Origin: JBBIOU01 sp037443205
Lineage (GTDB): Bacteria > Bacteroidota > Bacteroidia > Flavobacteriales_D > UBA2798
Direction of reading: 5' to 3'
NCBI GenBank assembly: GCA_037443205.1
Contig: JBBIOU010000002.1
Coordinates: forward strand, 124,001 to 188,000
Length of the DNA stretch: 64,000 nt
Below, one piece after another: positions 17,706 through 26,559 of this stretch. Made by a program: the position numbers and the translations under genes. The notes under the pieces were generated by a model. It saw only the letters and a program-made list of their open reading frames with translations, was not told where the DNA came from and did not search any database. How positions within the stretch are numbered: the stretch's first letter is position 1; every line of letters begins with the position of its first letter.

Positions 17706-18749
17706 ATGAGAAGTTTCGTGCTGTTAATATTTATGTGTTCTTACTTTTTGCAAGTATCGGCACAATTAGATAAAAACAAAAAGTACTTGGTTAGCTGTAT
17801 AGCTTTTTATAATGTAGAAAATCTTTATGACACCATTGACTCACCAGGTGTTAACGACCATGAATTTACCCCCAACGGTCCCAACCAATGGAATACACTT
17901 AAATATTATAAAAAATTAGACCGTTTAGCAGAAGTAATTTCGCAGTTAGGAAGTGAAGCCACCCCTGACGGGCCGGCTGTAATCGGCTTATGCGAAGTTG
18001 AGAATCTTAATGTATTGGAAGACTTGGTTAAAACAGAAAAACTTAAAAAAAACAATTACCAAATAGTACACTATGACGGGCCTGACCATAGAGGAGTAGA
18101 TGTGGCTTTACTCTACAATCCTAAATATTTTAAAGCTACCAACAGCAAATCTTATACTCTTAAAATAAATGACGACACCACTTTTAAAACCAGAGATCAG
18201 TTGGTTGTATCGGGTATTTTTGACGGTGAACCCATGCATTTTATTGTTGCACACTGGCCATCGCGCAGGGGAGGACAAAAAGCCAGTAATCCCAAAAGAA
18301 TAGAAGCTGGTAAACTGGGTCGAAAAATTATTGACTCTTTAATTGCTTTAAACGCTAACGCTAAAATTGCTTATATGGGCGATTTAAATGATGACCCGGT
18401 AAATGCAAGTGTAAAAGTGCACATTAATACTTCGGCCAAAATTGATAAAACTACGGGCAATAAATTATTTAATCCTATGGAAGAGCTTTTTAAAAAAGGT
18501 ATAGGAACACTTGCCTGGAAAGACTCCTGGAATTTATTTGACCAAATAATTATTACAGCACCTTTTGTTAAACAAACTTATGCTGACTGGCAATTTTACA
18601 AAGCCAAAGTTTTTAATAAGGATTTTGTTAAACAAGACGAGGGTAATTTTAAAGGGTATCCTTTTCGTACTTTTGCAGGCGGGCAATATACAGGCGGATA
18701 CAGCGATCATTTTGCCGTTTATATATTACTAATGAAAGAAAAAAAATAA
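17706..18749 (+). CDS. Exported endonuclease/exonuclease/phosphatase (EEP) family protein
   Basis: I place the start at ATG 17706, because it gives a clean signal peptide (MRSFVLLIFMCSYFLQVSAQ); the frame is open further upstream from a TTG at 17658. The 347-residue protein carries EEP motifs in order: AFYNVENLYDT, IGLCEVENL, DHRGVDVALLYN, HFIVAHWPSRRGG, YMGDLNDDP and GGYSDHFAVYI. These include the metal-binding Glu and the catalytic Asp-Asn and Asp-His pairs of DNase I-like enzymes. It overlaps the endonuclease I gene by one base (TAATG). Likely a periplasmic or secreted nuclease or phosphodiesterase. Two copies of TAATTTGC (17668-17684), one base short of TAnnTTTG, lie upstream. Confidence 0.88.
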   Translation: MRSFVLLIFMCSYFLQVSAQLDKNKKYLVSCIAFYNVENLYDTIDSPGVNDHEFTPNGPNQWNTLKYYKKLDRLAEVISQLGSEATPDGPAVIGLCEVENLNVLEDLVKTEKLKKNNYQIVHYDGPDHRGVDVALLYNPKYFKATNSKSYTLKINDDTTFKTRDQLVVSGIFDGEPMHFIVAHWPSRRGGQKASNPKRIEAGKLGRKIIDSLIALNANAKIAYMGDLNDDPVNASVKVHINTSAKIDKTTGNKLFNPMEELFKKGIGTLAWKDSWNLFDQIIITAPFVKQTYADWQFYKAKVFNKDFVKQDEGNFKGYPFRTFAGGQYTGGYSDHFAVYILLMKEKK

Positions 18750-20929
18750 TGTTATTTAGAAACCTCTTTACTTCTCTCTTTACACTCATAACAGTTTGCG
18801 CCTTATCGCAAGCTGTATTGCCCACCGCACATTCTTTTGACGGAAGTCCCTTGCCTGTGGGCTGGACATTAAACCTGAATATTGCACAAAACGGAATAAC
18901 TTATACCTCCGGCAGCGATTCTTCACCCTCATGCCGTTTGGATGCCAGCGGAGAATACGTGCAAATACACTATGCTACACAAGCAGGAGCATTATCCTAT
19001 TACATTCGTTCAACCGGTATAAACCCCGTAGTAGCTAACGGAACTCTTTTTCACCTGCAGGAATCAGTAAACGGTATAACATGGACTAACATTCGACAAT
19101 TTGATGTAAGTAATTTAACCGGTAGTTTTGTTCAGTTTACCGATCAGCCCGCTGCAGCTTCCAGATACATTCGTTTTTATTATACCAACAAAGCCTCCGG
19201 AAGCAACATAGCACTCGATCAGATTCTTTTGCAGGAAGCTGCTCCCGGCCCAAATGCCGCTATAAAAGTTAAATATAACACACAAACTCTTCTCAACGGA
19301 GGAACAGTTTTTATTGGCAATAGTTCTACTCATATTTTTACAATTGAAAATAACGGCACCGCACAAACCCTAAATATAAACTCATACAACATTAGTGGTT
19401 TACATGCATCTGATTTTATCATCAGTGGCATGCCCGCTAACATCAGCCCCCAGACAAACGCCAATTTTACCCTTACTTTTACTGCCGGTGCTAACGGATC
19501 GCGTTACTCTACCATTACCATTAACAACAACGATAGCCAAAACGACCCATTTATAATTTATATCAATGCAATTGGAGGGACTTTGGCCAGCGAGCCTCTT
19601 ACACAACCATCCAACCTTTCGTTTACAAATATCAAAGCATATACATTTAACGTAAATTTTAATGCCGCTTCACCTTCACCCGATGGATACCTTGTGTTAT
19701 GGAAAAAAGATTTACCGGTTACAGAAATACCCACAGACGGAGTTTCATACAATATTGGCGACCAAATTGGTCAGGCAAAAGTTGCCTATGTTGGTAATGC
19801 AAATACATTTATACCCAGACACGTGGTTGCCAACAGCAATTATTATTTTAAAATATTTAGTTATAATGGTTCATCAGGATTTGAAAACTATTTAACTGCC
19901 AATGCTTTGTCGGGACAGGTTTTAAGCAGCGGACAAAACATCGGTAATTATTACAACGGTATTAACAGAAATAATCTGAATCTGGTAAGTCAATTAACTA
20001 ATAAAATCAATCCACACACACAAATATATTATGGCAGCTATAGCAACACTATTGTTGATAATTTTGAAAGCTACGACACTTCGCAAGGCAGAAAAGTTTT
20101 GCCTTGTTTATATTCTAATTACCGCTACGTTTATAACGAACCTTTTGTTTATGATACGATGAGCAGAGAACATGTTTTTGCTCACAGTTGGTTTCCTACA
20201 AATCCTGCCCAGAATAATATAGAGTATTCCGATTTATTTAATCTTTTTCCTGCTAAACTACAAAATGTTAATATGGTAAGAAGCAACTATCCGTTTGGAA
20301 TAGTAGTTAATACAACCTATCAATATATGGATGGTAAACTTGGTCAGGATATTAACGGAAATACAGTTTATGAACCCGCCAATCATATTAAAGGAAATGT
20401 TGCCCGTGCAATATTTTACATGCTTACCTGCTATAACGGAACCGGTGGCGCATGGAATTTACCAACTTTTCAAAATCAACAAATACTTAAAACCTGGCAC
20501 CAGCAAGACCCTCCAGACAACTATGAAATAGCCCGCAATGAATATATTTATGCTTTACAAGGAAACCGAAACCCTTTTATTGACAGTGCAGTTTTTGCCT
20601 GCTTTATTGACTTTAGTACCATGAGCAAAATCACTAATCCTCCCGCAAGTTGCTTGCTGCTAAACTCCCCCGAAATAACTAAGGAATCTTATTTTCATAT
20701 TTATCCTAACCCGAGCAGCGATATATTAAATATATACACAGCCAACATAAATGCTTATCAAAATACCGAATGTGTTATATTTGATATTTACGGAAAACTA
20801 ATTTATACAACAAATATAACGAATCAACATACCTTGTTGGATTTAAGTTTAATCCCCGAAGGATTGTACATTTTACAGTTAGCGTCTGACCATTTGCTGC
20901 ATGCAGAAAAAATAATAATTGCGCGCTAA
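18749..20929 (+). CDS. T9SS-secreted endonuclease I family nuclease
   Basis: This 726-residue protein has a signal peptide (MLFRNLFTSLFTLITVCALS), a discoidin-like region (about 25-165), a choice-of-anchor D-type Ig domain (about 170-275), a fibronectin III-like domain (about 285-385), an endonuclease I domain (about 395-630) and a T9SS sorting domain (YPNPSSDILNIYTAN to EKIIIAR). The nuclease domain contains REHVFAHSWFP, YSDLFNLFPAKLQNVN and RSNYPFG, matching the beta-beta-alpha metal core of EndA/NucM-type enzymes. It should cut DNA or RNA outside the cell. Translation is coupled to the EEP nuclease upstream. Confidence 0.88.
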   Translation: MLFRNLFTSLFTLITVCALSQAVLPTAHSFDGSPLPVGWTLNLNIAQNGITYTSGSDSSPSCRLDASGEYVQIHYATQAGALSYYIRSTGINPVVANGTLFHLQESVNGITWTNIRQFDVSNLTGSFVQFTDQPAAASRYIRFYYTNKASGSNIALDQILLQEAAPGPNAAIKVKYNTQTLLNGGTVFIGNSSTHIFTIENNGTAQTLNINSYNISGLHASDFIISGMPANISPQTNANFTLTFTAGANGSRYSTITINNNDSQNDPFIIYINAIGGTLASEPLTQPSNLSFTNIKAYTFNVNFNAASPSPDGYLVLWKKDLPVTEIPTDGVSYNIGDQIGQAKVAYVGNANTFIPRHVVANSNYYFKIFSYNGSSGFENYLTANALSGQVLSSGQNIGNYYNGINRNNLNLVSQLTNKINPHTQIYYGSYSNTIVDNFESYDTSQGRKVLPCLYSNYRYVYNEPFVYDTMSREHVFAHSWFPTNPAQNNIEYSDLFNLFPAKLQNVNMVRSNYPFGIVVNTTYQYMDGKLGQDINGNTVYEPANHIKGNVARAIFYMLTCYNGTGGAWNLPTFQNQQILKTWHQQDPPDNYEIARNEYIYALQGNRNPFIDSAVFACFIDFSTMSKITNPPASCLLLNSPEITKESYFHIYPNPSSDILNIYTANINAYQNTECVIFDIYGKLIYTTNITNQHTLLDLSLIPEGLYILQLASDHLLHAEKIIIAR

Positions 20930-21085
20930 TTTCCTTTATCGGTAAATATCCATTTGCAAATCATATCCATCTTTCATGTTTTAATATTCATACTTATTAA
21001 TAACGATTTAAGTTCTTTTATTTATGTAACGGATTTTAAATAATGCAACAGGTTGATTTTAGTAAAATAATGTTACTTTAGCGTT

Positions 21086-21862
21086 ATGAAGCTTAGATCT
21101 ATTATCATAGATGATGAAGAACCCGCAAGGGAAAATTTAAAAATTTTGCTGGAGGATTTTTGTCCCGAAATACAACTGATTGGAATGGCCGATAATATTG
21201 TTTCAGCAAAAAAAATGATTCAGGAATTAAAGCCCGAAGTTATATTTTTAGATATAAGAATGCCTTCGGGACTGGAAGGATTTGAATTGCTCGAAAGTTT
21301 ACCCGACAAAAATTTTATGGTAGTTTTTGTTACAGCCTTTAAAGAATATGCCATTAAAGCGTTTAATGCGAATGCGATACACTACATTTTAAAACCCATT
21401 GACATAGAAGAATTAAAAACAGCCGTTAAAAAAATACTTCAATGGAAAGAAAATATAAAAACAAACCCCGAAAACCTGAATATATATCTTGATGCACTAA
21501 AAAATTTATCAGAAAATTTAATTCATAAAAAAAACACCGGAAAAATTACCATCAGCCATTCCAAAGGAATAAAAATTGTAAATGACGATGATATAATACA
21601 CATCAATGCAGACAGCAATTATTCAGTAATACATTTTAAGGACGGCTCGCATTTTTTTGACACGCGCACCCTGGGAGTTTATGAAGAAATATTAAACCCG
21701 AACAAGTTTTTCCGAACTCATAAATCACACATCATTAATTTAAATGAGTTAGTCGAATATCAAACCGAACACTCTCCCATAGCCATACTGAAAAACGGAC
21801 ATAAAATACCTGTAGCACGCAACCGCATACAAGAATTTGTAGCCAAAATCAAATCTTTATAG
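21086..21862 (+). CDS. LytTR-type response regulator (first copy)
   Basis: The 258-residue protein has a receiver domain (about 1-125; IIDDEEPARENLKILLEDF, phosphoacceptor Asp in VIFLDIRMP, Thr in VFVTAFKEY, Lys in YILKPI) and a LytTR DNA-binding domain (about 155-255; INADSNYSVIHFKDG, RTHKSHIINL, IPVARNR). It is closely similar along its whole length to the regulator 98 bp downstream. A near-consensus promoter (TTG at 21053, TACTTTAG at 21074-21081) precedes it. It probably controls genes in response to the kinase encoded downstream. Confidence 0.93.
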   Translation: MKLRSIIIDDEEPARENLKILLEDFCPEIQLIGMADNIVSAKKMIQELKPEVIFLDIRMPSGLEGFELLESLPDKNFMVVFVTAFKEYAIKAFNANAIHYILKPIDIEELKTAVKKILQWKENIKTNPENLNIYLDALKNLSENLIHKKNTGKITISHSKGIKIVNDDDIIHINADSNYSVIHFKDGSHFFDTRTLGVYEEILNPNKFFRTHKSHIINLNELVEYQTEHSPIAILKNGHKIPVARNRIQEFVAKIKSL

Positions 21863-21960
21863 CAAACAGTTCGCTCAAAAAAACATACATTTCGCTAAAC
21901 GGCATATTTATTCTTAAATAAAGAGCGTATTATTGCTTAAATTAAAAAACCCATTACCTT

Positions 21961-22719
21961 ATGAAACTAAAATCGATAGTGGTAGATGACGAGTATAATG
22001 CTCGCAACAACCTGAAAATGATTCTGGAAGATTTTTGCCCCGAAGTAGAAGTAGTGGGCATTGCCGAATCAACTGATAAAGCAAGGTCTTTAATCAAACA
22101 ATTATCGCCCGATTTAGTTTTTTTAGATATCAAAATGCCTAAAGAAGATGGCTTTGCATTTTTAGAAAGCATGCCCGACCGAAATTTTTCGGTTGTATTT
22201 ACTACCGCACATAGCGAATTTGCACTGAAAGCTTTTAAAGCCAACGCATTAGATTATATCGAAAAACCTATCAATATTGAAGACTTAAAAAATGCAGTAA
22301 ATAAAGTAATGCTCTATCATGTAGGAAAATTAAACATAGATAACGACTTACCTGCTGCCGGTAAAGAAGAAAAAAATACCCAAATAAGTAAAGACCGAAT
22401 ATCACTCGCAACACGAGACGGTTTTACCATGGTTAAAAACGAAGAAATAATTCATTTAGAAGCAAGCGATAATTACACCATGATATACATGACCGATAAC
22501 AGGAGATTTTTAAGCTGTAAAAACATAAAAGTGTATGAAGAATCGCTAAATAAAGAAGTGTTTTTCAGGGTACATAAATCACATATTATTAATATTGCAC
22601 ATCATTTAAAAGGTTTTACACGAAACGAAGGAAATATTGCATTACTTTCAAACAATAAACAAATACCGGTTGCAAGAAGAAAGTTGCAAGACTTTCTGCA
22701 GCGTATTAACACCATCTAA
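21961..22719 (+). CDS. LytTR-type response regulator (second copy)
   Basis: The 252-residue protein repeats the architecture of its neighbour: receiver (VVDDEYNARNNLKMILEDF, Asp in LVFLDIKMP, Lys in DYIEKPI) and LytTR domain (LEASDNYTMIYMTD, RVHKSHIINI, IPVARRKLQ). It ends one base before the kinase gene, so it is the direct operon partner of that kinase. The first copy lies just upstream and may share or compete for the same phosphate donor. Confidence 0.93.
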   Translation: MKLKSIVVDDEYNARNNLKMILEDFCPEVEVVGIAESTDKARSLIKQLSPDLVFLDIKMPKEDGFAFLESMPDRNFSVVFTTAHSEFALKAFKANALDYIEKPINIEDLKNAVNKVMLYHVGKLNIDNDLPAAGKEEKNTQISKDRISLATRDGFTMVKNEEIIHLEASDNYTMIYMTDNRRFLSCKNIKVYEESLNKEVFFRVHKSHIINIAHHLKGFTRNEGNIALLSNNKQIPVARRKLQDFLQRINTI

Positions 22720-22720
22720 T

Positions 22721-25700
22721 ATGCTGAAATACCTCCTTAAAAGCCTGACCATATCAGGCTTTTTACTTTTAACTTTCTGCATACGGGCACAACAATATAC
22801 CTTTATTAATTTTTCTACCGAACACGGTTTACCACAATCGCAGGTAACAGCCCTGTGCCAGGATAACAGCGGTTATTTATGGTTTGCTACCCTGGGTGGT
22901 GTTAGCCGGTTTGACGGCATAGAGTTTTTAAATTTCTCTAATAAAGACGGTTTAATAGACAATCAAAGCTACTCTTTATTCATTGACAGCAAACAAAAAA
23001 TCTACATAGGCTCTGTAGGCGGATACAGCGTATATGACGGCAAAGGCTTTACTCCTGTTAAATTACCCCAACTCTACAATACTTCAAACATTTCGGCTTT
23101 TACCGAAGACGATTTAAAAAACATCTGGTTTGTAACCGAAAATATGGGCGTAGGAAAAATAAGCCCCAACGGTCAAATATCTTTTTATGACGAAAAAAAA
23201 GGATTAAACAGTAATACTCGAACCATATACTTTGACAATAATAAACAATTATGGGTAGGCACCCGTTATGGATTATTTTTATTTGATAAAAACAAAGACC
23301 ATTTTAGCCCGGTAAATATAAACGGAGTGCCCGACCGAAACATCAGCTATATTACCCGGGATAAATACAATAATATATGGGTGGCCACCGTTGACGAAGG
23401 GGTTTATGTAAAACACCATAACACCTGGATAAACTTTGACGAAACAAACGGATTAATCAGTAATCAAATCAGAAGTATTACCGTATGCTCCGATTCATCC
23501 ATTTGGTTTTCATCCCGCTTAGGCATCAGCATATTTAAAAACAATTCTTTCAATAACATAAATACCGATAAAGGATTAACTCACTCAAACATCAGATATA
23601 TAGGCGAAGACAACGAAAAAAATATTTGGATATGTACAGACGGTAAAGGAATATACAAATTTGCCGGGGAAGCATTTGTTACATATACGGTTAAAACCGG
23701 TTTAAGCAGCGATTTTGTAATGTCGCTGGTTGAAGATGCTGATAAAAACCTTTGGTTTTCCACATACGACAAAGGCGTATGCAAATACAATGGCACAAAT
23801 ATTATATGTTTTGACGACTCAAAATATTTATCTAACAATACTGTTTGGACAAGCACCAGAGATGCCGAAAATAATTTATGGTTTGGAACATCTATAGGCC
23901 TAAACAAATATGACGGTAAAAAATTTTATATTTATACCGATGATGACGGCCTGTTATCCAATAAAATCACCGCACTTTATGCAGATAATGAAAACTTATG
24001 GATTGGCACCCAAAACGGATTGAACAGATTTTATAAAGGAACCTTTAGCTCCTGTCTTAATCAAAACGGGCCTAATCCTGACAACATCAGAAATATTTAT
24101 AAAGATAAACAAGGTGTTTTATGGCTGGCATCTTCTAACGGTTTGTACGCTTACAACGGCAAAACATTTAAACAATACAAACCCTTTCCCGAAAATTCTG
24201 ACAACACCCTGTATTGCATTAAACCCGCATTAAAACAAGGCTTATGGGTTGGAACTAAATCAGGATTATTTTATTTTAACAACTCCCGGTTTGAACCCGT
24301 AGTATTTAGCGATGGAGTTAGCTCTAATTATATTAATTTTCTACTGAACGACTATATTTATTTATGGATTGGTACCAATAACGGCATCTACAGATTAAAT
24401 CAACAAAAATATTTTGAAGAAGCCATCATAGAGATTAAAAACTTTACCCGCGATGAAGGTGTACCGGGAATGGAAACAAATATGAATGCAGCTTATAAAG
24501 ACTCTCGCGGGTATTTATGGTTTGGCACAGACAAAGGATTGGTGCGCTTTAATGCAGATAAGGAAAAAAAATACGATGCTTTGATAAAACCCTATATTCA
24601 TATTGATGATGTGAGATTATACTTTGAAAAAGCCGACTGGAAAAATTACACGGATGTATTTGATGAGAACACAGGACTACCTCTTGACCCGAAAGTTAAT
24701 TATAAAAAAAACCATTTTACTTTTTACTATACAGGCATCAGCCATACCAATCCGAAAAAATTAAAATACCGTTTTAAATTAGAAGGCTTCGACCCCGACT
24801 GGTCGCCCGAAACCGATGCACGCTTTATAACCTATTCTAACCTGCCTTATGGCAGTTATACCTTTATGGTAAAAGCAAAAAATGAACAAGGCATTTGGTC
24901 GCATACCGCAACATTTGCTTTTACAATTAAAGCCCCGTTTTGGCTAACCTGGTGGTTTATTGTTATGTGTTCAATACTTGTATTATTTCTGATTATCTTT
25001 TTATACAACATACGGCTAAAAGAAATTAAAAGAAAAAACGAACGGCAACAACTTATCTATCAATCGCGCCTGCTCGAATTAGAACAACAAGCATTAAACG
25101 CCAGTATGAACAGGCATTTTATATTTAATGCGCTTAATTCCATACAATATTACATCAATAAACAAGACCGCTTAGAAGCCAATCGCTATTTAACCAGTTT
25201 TGCCAAGTTAATCCGAAAAAATCTGGATAGTTCTGCATCGGGTCAAATGGTTTCGCTGTCAGAAGAACTTGAACGCCTGGAACTATACATATCCCTCGAA
25301 AACATGCGTTTTAAAAATAAATTTACCTACCAAATTAATATACAAAATGATATTGATACCCAAAACGTGAAAATACCACCCATGCTTTTACAACCTTATG
25401 TAGAAAACAGCATTTGGCATGGCATATTACCCCTCGAACAACCCGGACACATTCAGCTTAACATAAATTCGTTACCCGATGGTTCTATCAAATTTGCGAT
25501 TGAAGATAATGGCATTGGAATAGAAACCAGCCTGATGGAAAAAAACAAAACCAAAAACAATCACATCTCCAGAGGTATTGAAATTACCAGTGGCCGGCTG
25601 GTAGTATTGAAAAAAATATTAAACGAAGAAATAATAATTAATGGCCCGTTTGAACTTAAAAATAACCTTGGTTTGGCTTGTGGCACAAGAGTAGAGATTA

Positions 25701-25738
25701 TTATCCCTCAACCAAAACGACCTTTCCCAAAGATTTAA
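22721..25738 (+). CDS. Hybrid-type sensor histidine kinase with two seven-bladed propellers (LytS-like kinase core)
   Basis: The start at ATG 22721 gives a signal peptide (LLLTFCIRAQ end) directly after the upstream stop. The periplasmic part (about 25-640) holds about 14 repeats of the Reg_prop type (for example GYLWFATLGGVSRFDG, NLWFGTSIGLNKYDG, LWIGTNNGIYRL), enough for two seven-bladed propellers, followed by a Y_Y_Y domain (about 664-735, FTFYYTGISH, YRFKLEGFDPDW). One membrane helix (about 742-765) leads to a LytS-type kinase domain: NRHFIFNALNSIQ with the phosphorylated His, N box QPYVENSIWHGI and G box EDNGIGIE. No receiver domain is fused to it, so phosphate goes to the separate LytTR proteins. 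The ligand is not apparent. Confidence 0.93.
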   Translation: MLKYLLKSLTISGFLLLTFCIRAQQYTFINFSTEHGLPQSQVTALCQDNSGYLWFATLGGVSRFDGIEFLNFSNKDGLIDNQSYSLFIDSKQKIYIGSVGGYSVYDGKGFTPVKLPQLYNTSNISAFTEDDLKNIWFVTENMGVGKISPNGQISFYDEKKGLNSNTRTIYFDNNKQLWVGTRYGLFLFDKNKDHFSPVNINGVPDRNISYITRDKYNNIWVATVDEGVYVKHHNTWINFDETNGLISNQIRSITVCSDSSIWFSSRLGISIFKNNSFNNINTDKGLTHSNIRYIGEDNEKNIWICTDGKGIYKFAGEAFVTYTVKTGLSSDFVMSLVEDADKNLWFSTYDKGVCKYNGTNIICFDDSKYLSNNTVWTSTRDAENNLWFGTSIGLNKYDGKKFYIYTDDDGLLSNKITALYADNENLWIGTQNGLNRFYKGTFSSCLNQNGPNPDNIRNIYKDKQGVLWLASSNGLYAYNGKTFKQYKPFPENSDNTLYCIKPALKQGLWVGTKSGLFYFNNSRFEPVVFSDGVSSNYINFLLNDYIYLWIGTNNGIYRLNQQKYFEEAIIEIKNFTRDEGVPGMETNMNAAYKDSRGYLWFGTDKGLVRFNADKEKKYDALIKPYIHIDDVRLYFEKADWKNYTDVFDENTGLPLDPKVNYKKNHFTFYYTGISHTNPKKLKYRFKLEGFDPDWSPETDARFITYSNLPYGSYTFMVKAKNEQGIWSHTATFAFTIKAPFWLTWWFIVMCSILVLFLIIFLYNIRLKEIKRKNERQQLIYQSRLLELEQQALNASMNRHFIFNALNSIQYYINKQDRLEANRYLTSFAKLIRKNLDSSASGQMVSLSEELERLELYISLENMRFKNKFTYQINIQNDIDTQNVKIPPMLLQPYVENSIWHGILPLEQPGHIQLNINSLPDGSIKFAIEDNGIGIETSLMEKNKTKNNHISRGIEITSGRLVVLKKILNEEIIINGPFELKNNLGLACGTRVEIIIPQPKRPFPKI

Positions 25739-25747
25739 CAAAAAACC

Positions 25748-25778
25748 TTTGTTAATAAATAACATTTTATTACTTTTG
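25748..25778 (+). promoter_or_regulatory. Strong promoter TTTG-N19-TACTTTTG
   Basis: TTTG at 25748-25751 and TACTTTTG at 25771-25778 are 19 bases apart, a full match to the Bacteroidota housekeeping consensus. The ATG of the small lipoprotein follows 32 bases later. Confidence 0.8.
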
Positions 25779-25810
25779 ACCGTATAATTAGATTGTTAAT
25801 AAAATTATAG

Positions 25811-26047
25811 ATGAAAAAGGTTTTTCAAATATTTATGATAGTGGGGTTTATGATAGCTTTTGCATCTTGTTCGAAAGATTACAACGGACCTATAGACCCT
25901 GTTACAGGCTTACCTTCTAATTCTATTAAAGGCTCGGAAAATAATAATAACACAAGCAACGAATCCGATACCTCCAACGGCATTACCGATGGCGGAGAAT
26001 CATCTGATTGGTACGGGCCTGACGGCAAAAAGAAGAAAAAACCCTGA
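25811..26047 (+). CDS. Tiny lipoprotein, Asn/Ser/Gly-rich
   Basis: This 78-residue protein has a lipoprotein signal (MKKVFQIFMIVGFMIAFASC, Cys20), then a low-complexity Asn/Ser/Thr/Gly region (SENNNNTSNESDTSNGITDG) and a lysine-rich end (GKKKKKP). No fold or family is apparent. It is a separate unit with a consensus promoter and a strong terminator, so it is probably well expressed. Confidence 0.8.
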   Translation: MKKVFQIFMIVGFMIAFASCSKDYNGPIDPVTGLPSNSIKGSENNNNTSNESDTSNGITDGGESSDWYGPDGKKKKKP

Positions 26048-26067
26048 TTTTTAATAATAATTCTTTC

Positions 26068-26098
26068 AAAAAAGCCCCGAATAAATCCGGGGTTTTTT
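26068..26098 (+). terminator. Rho-independent terminator
   Basis: AAAAAAGCCCCG pairs through CCCCG/CGGGG (26075-26079 with 26088-26092) and is followed by TTTTTT. The A-rich 5' side means it could also work on the reverse strand. Confidence 0.85.
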
Positions 26099-26559
26099 AA
26101 TGCCTTATAGCAAAAAAACATGTCTGGCTGATGAACAATAAACCCAAATTTAGCATTATAAATTTGAAATAAATCCAAATTTTCCGCCATAGGCGGACTC
26201 AGTGTGTTGAGTGTCGTGTGGGTTTGGGTTATCCGCCATCAGGCGAACATTAAGCATGCTAATGCGTAATGTGGGATAAAGCAATCTTTACCGCTTAGCG
26301 ATCATAATAGTAGCCCCAAATAAGTCTAATGATTATTTTAGGTTATTAATTTTATACATGTCTAATTACAATATTTTTTCTATATTTATGTATAGTTTTA
26401 GTAAGAATTGTTTGTATTTTTTATTATTTTTATGTTGGCTCATTCACTGCTTTTGTAACGCATTCTTTAGATATACAAGCGATTAAAGGAGTATATAAAA
26501 ATAGTTGATGAGTGTATTGATTACAATTTAAATAAAAATAATTTTTTTAAATTTTATAC
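26099..26559. other. Intergenic region, 461 bp, with small hairpins and a duplicated start-site sequence
   Basis: No gene of normal size is visible. A hairpin TCCGCC-ATA-GGCGGA lies at 26183-26197, with a related imperfect copy at 26232-26246. A 15-base sequence (AATTTTATACATGTC) at 26348-26362 recurs at 26550-26564 over the next gene's start codon. A 42-codon hydrophobic reading frame (26358-26486) starts in the upstream copy and has no other support. Confidence 0.5.
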
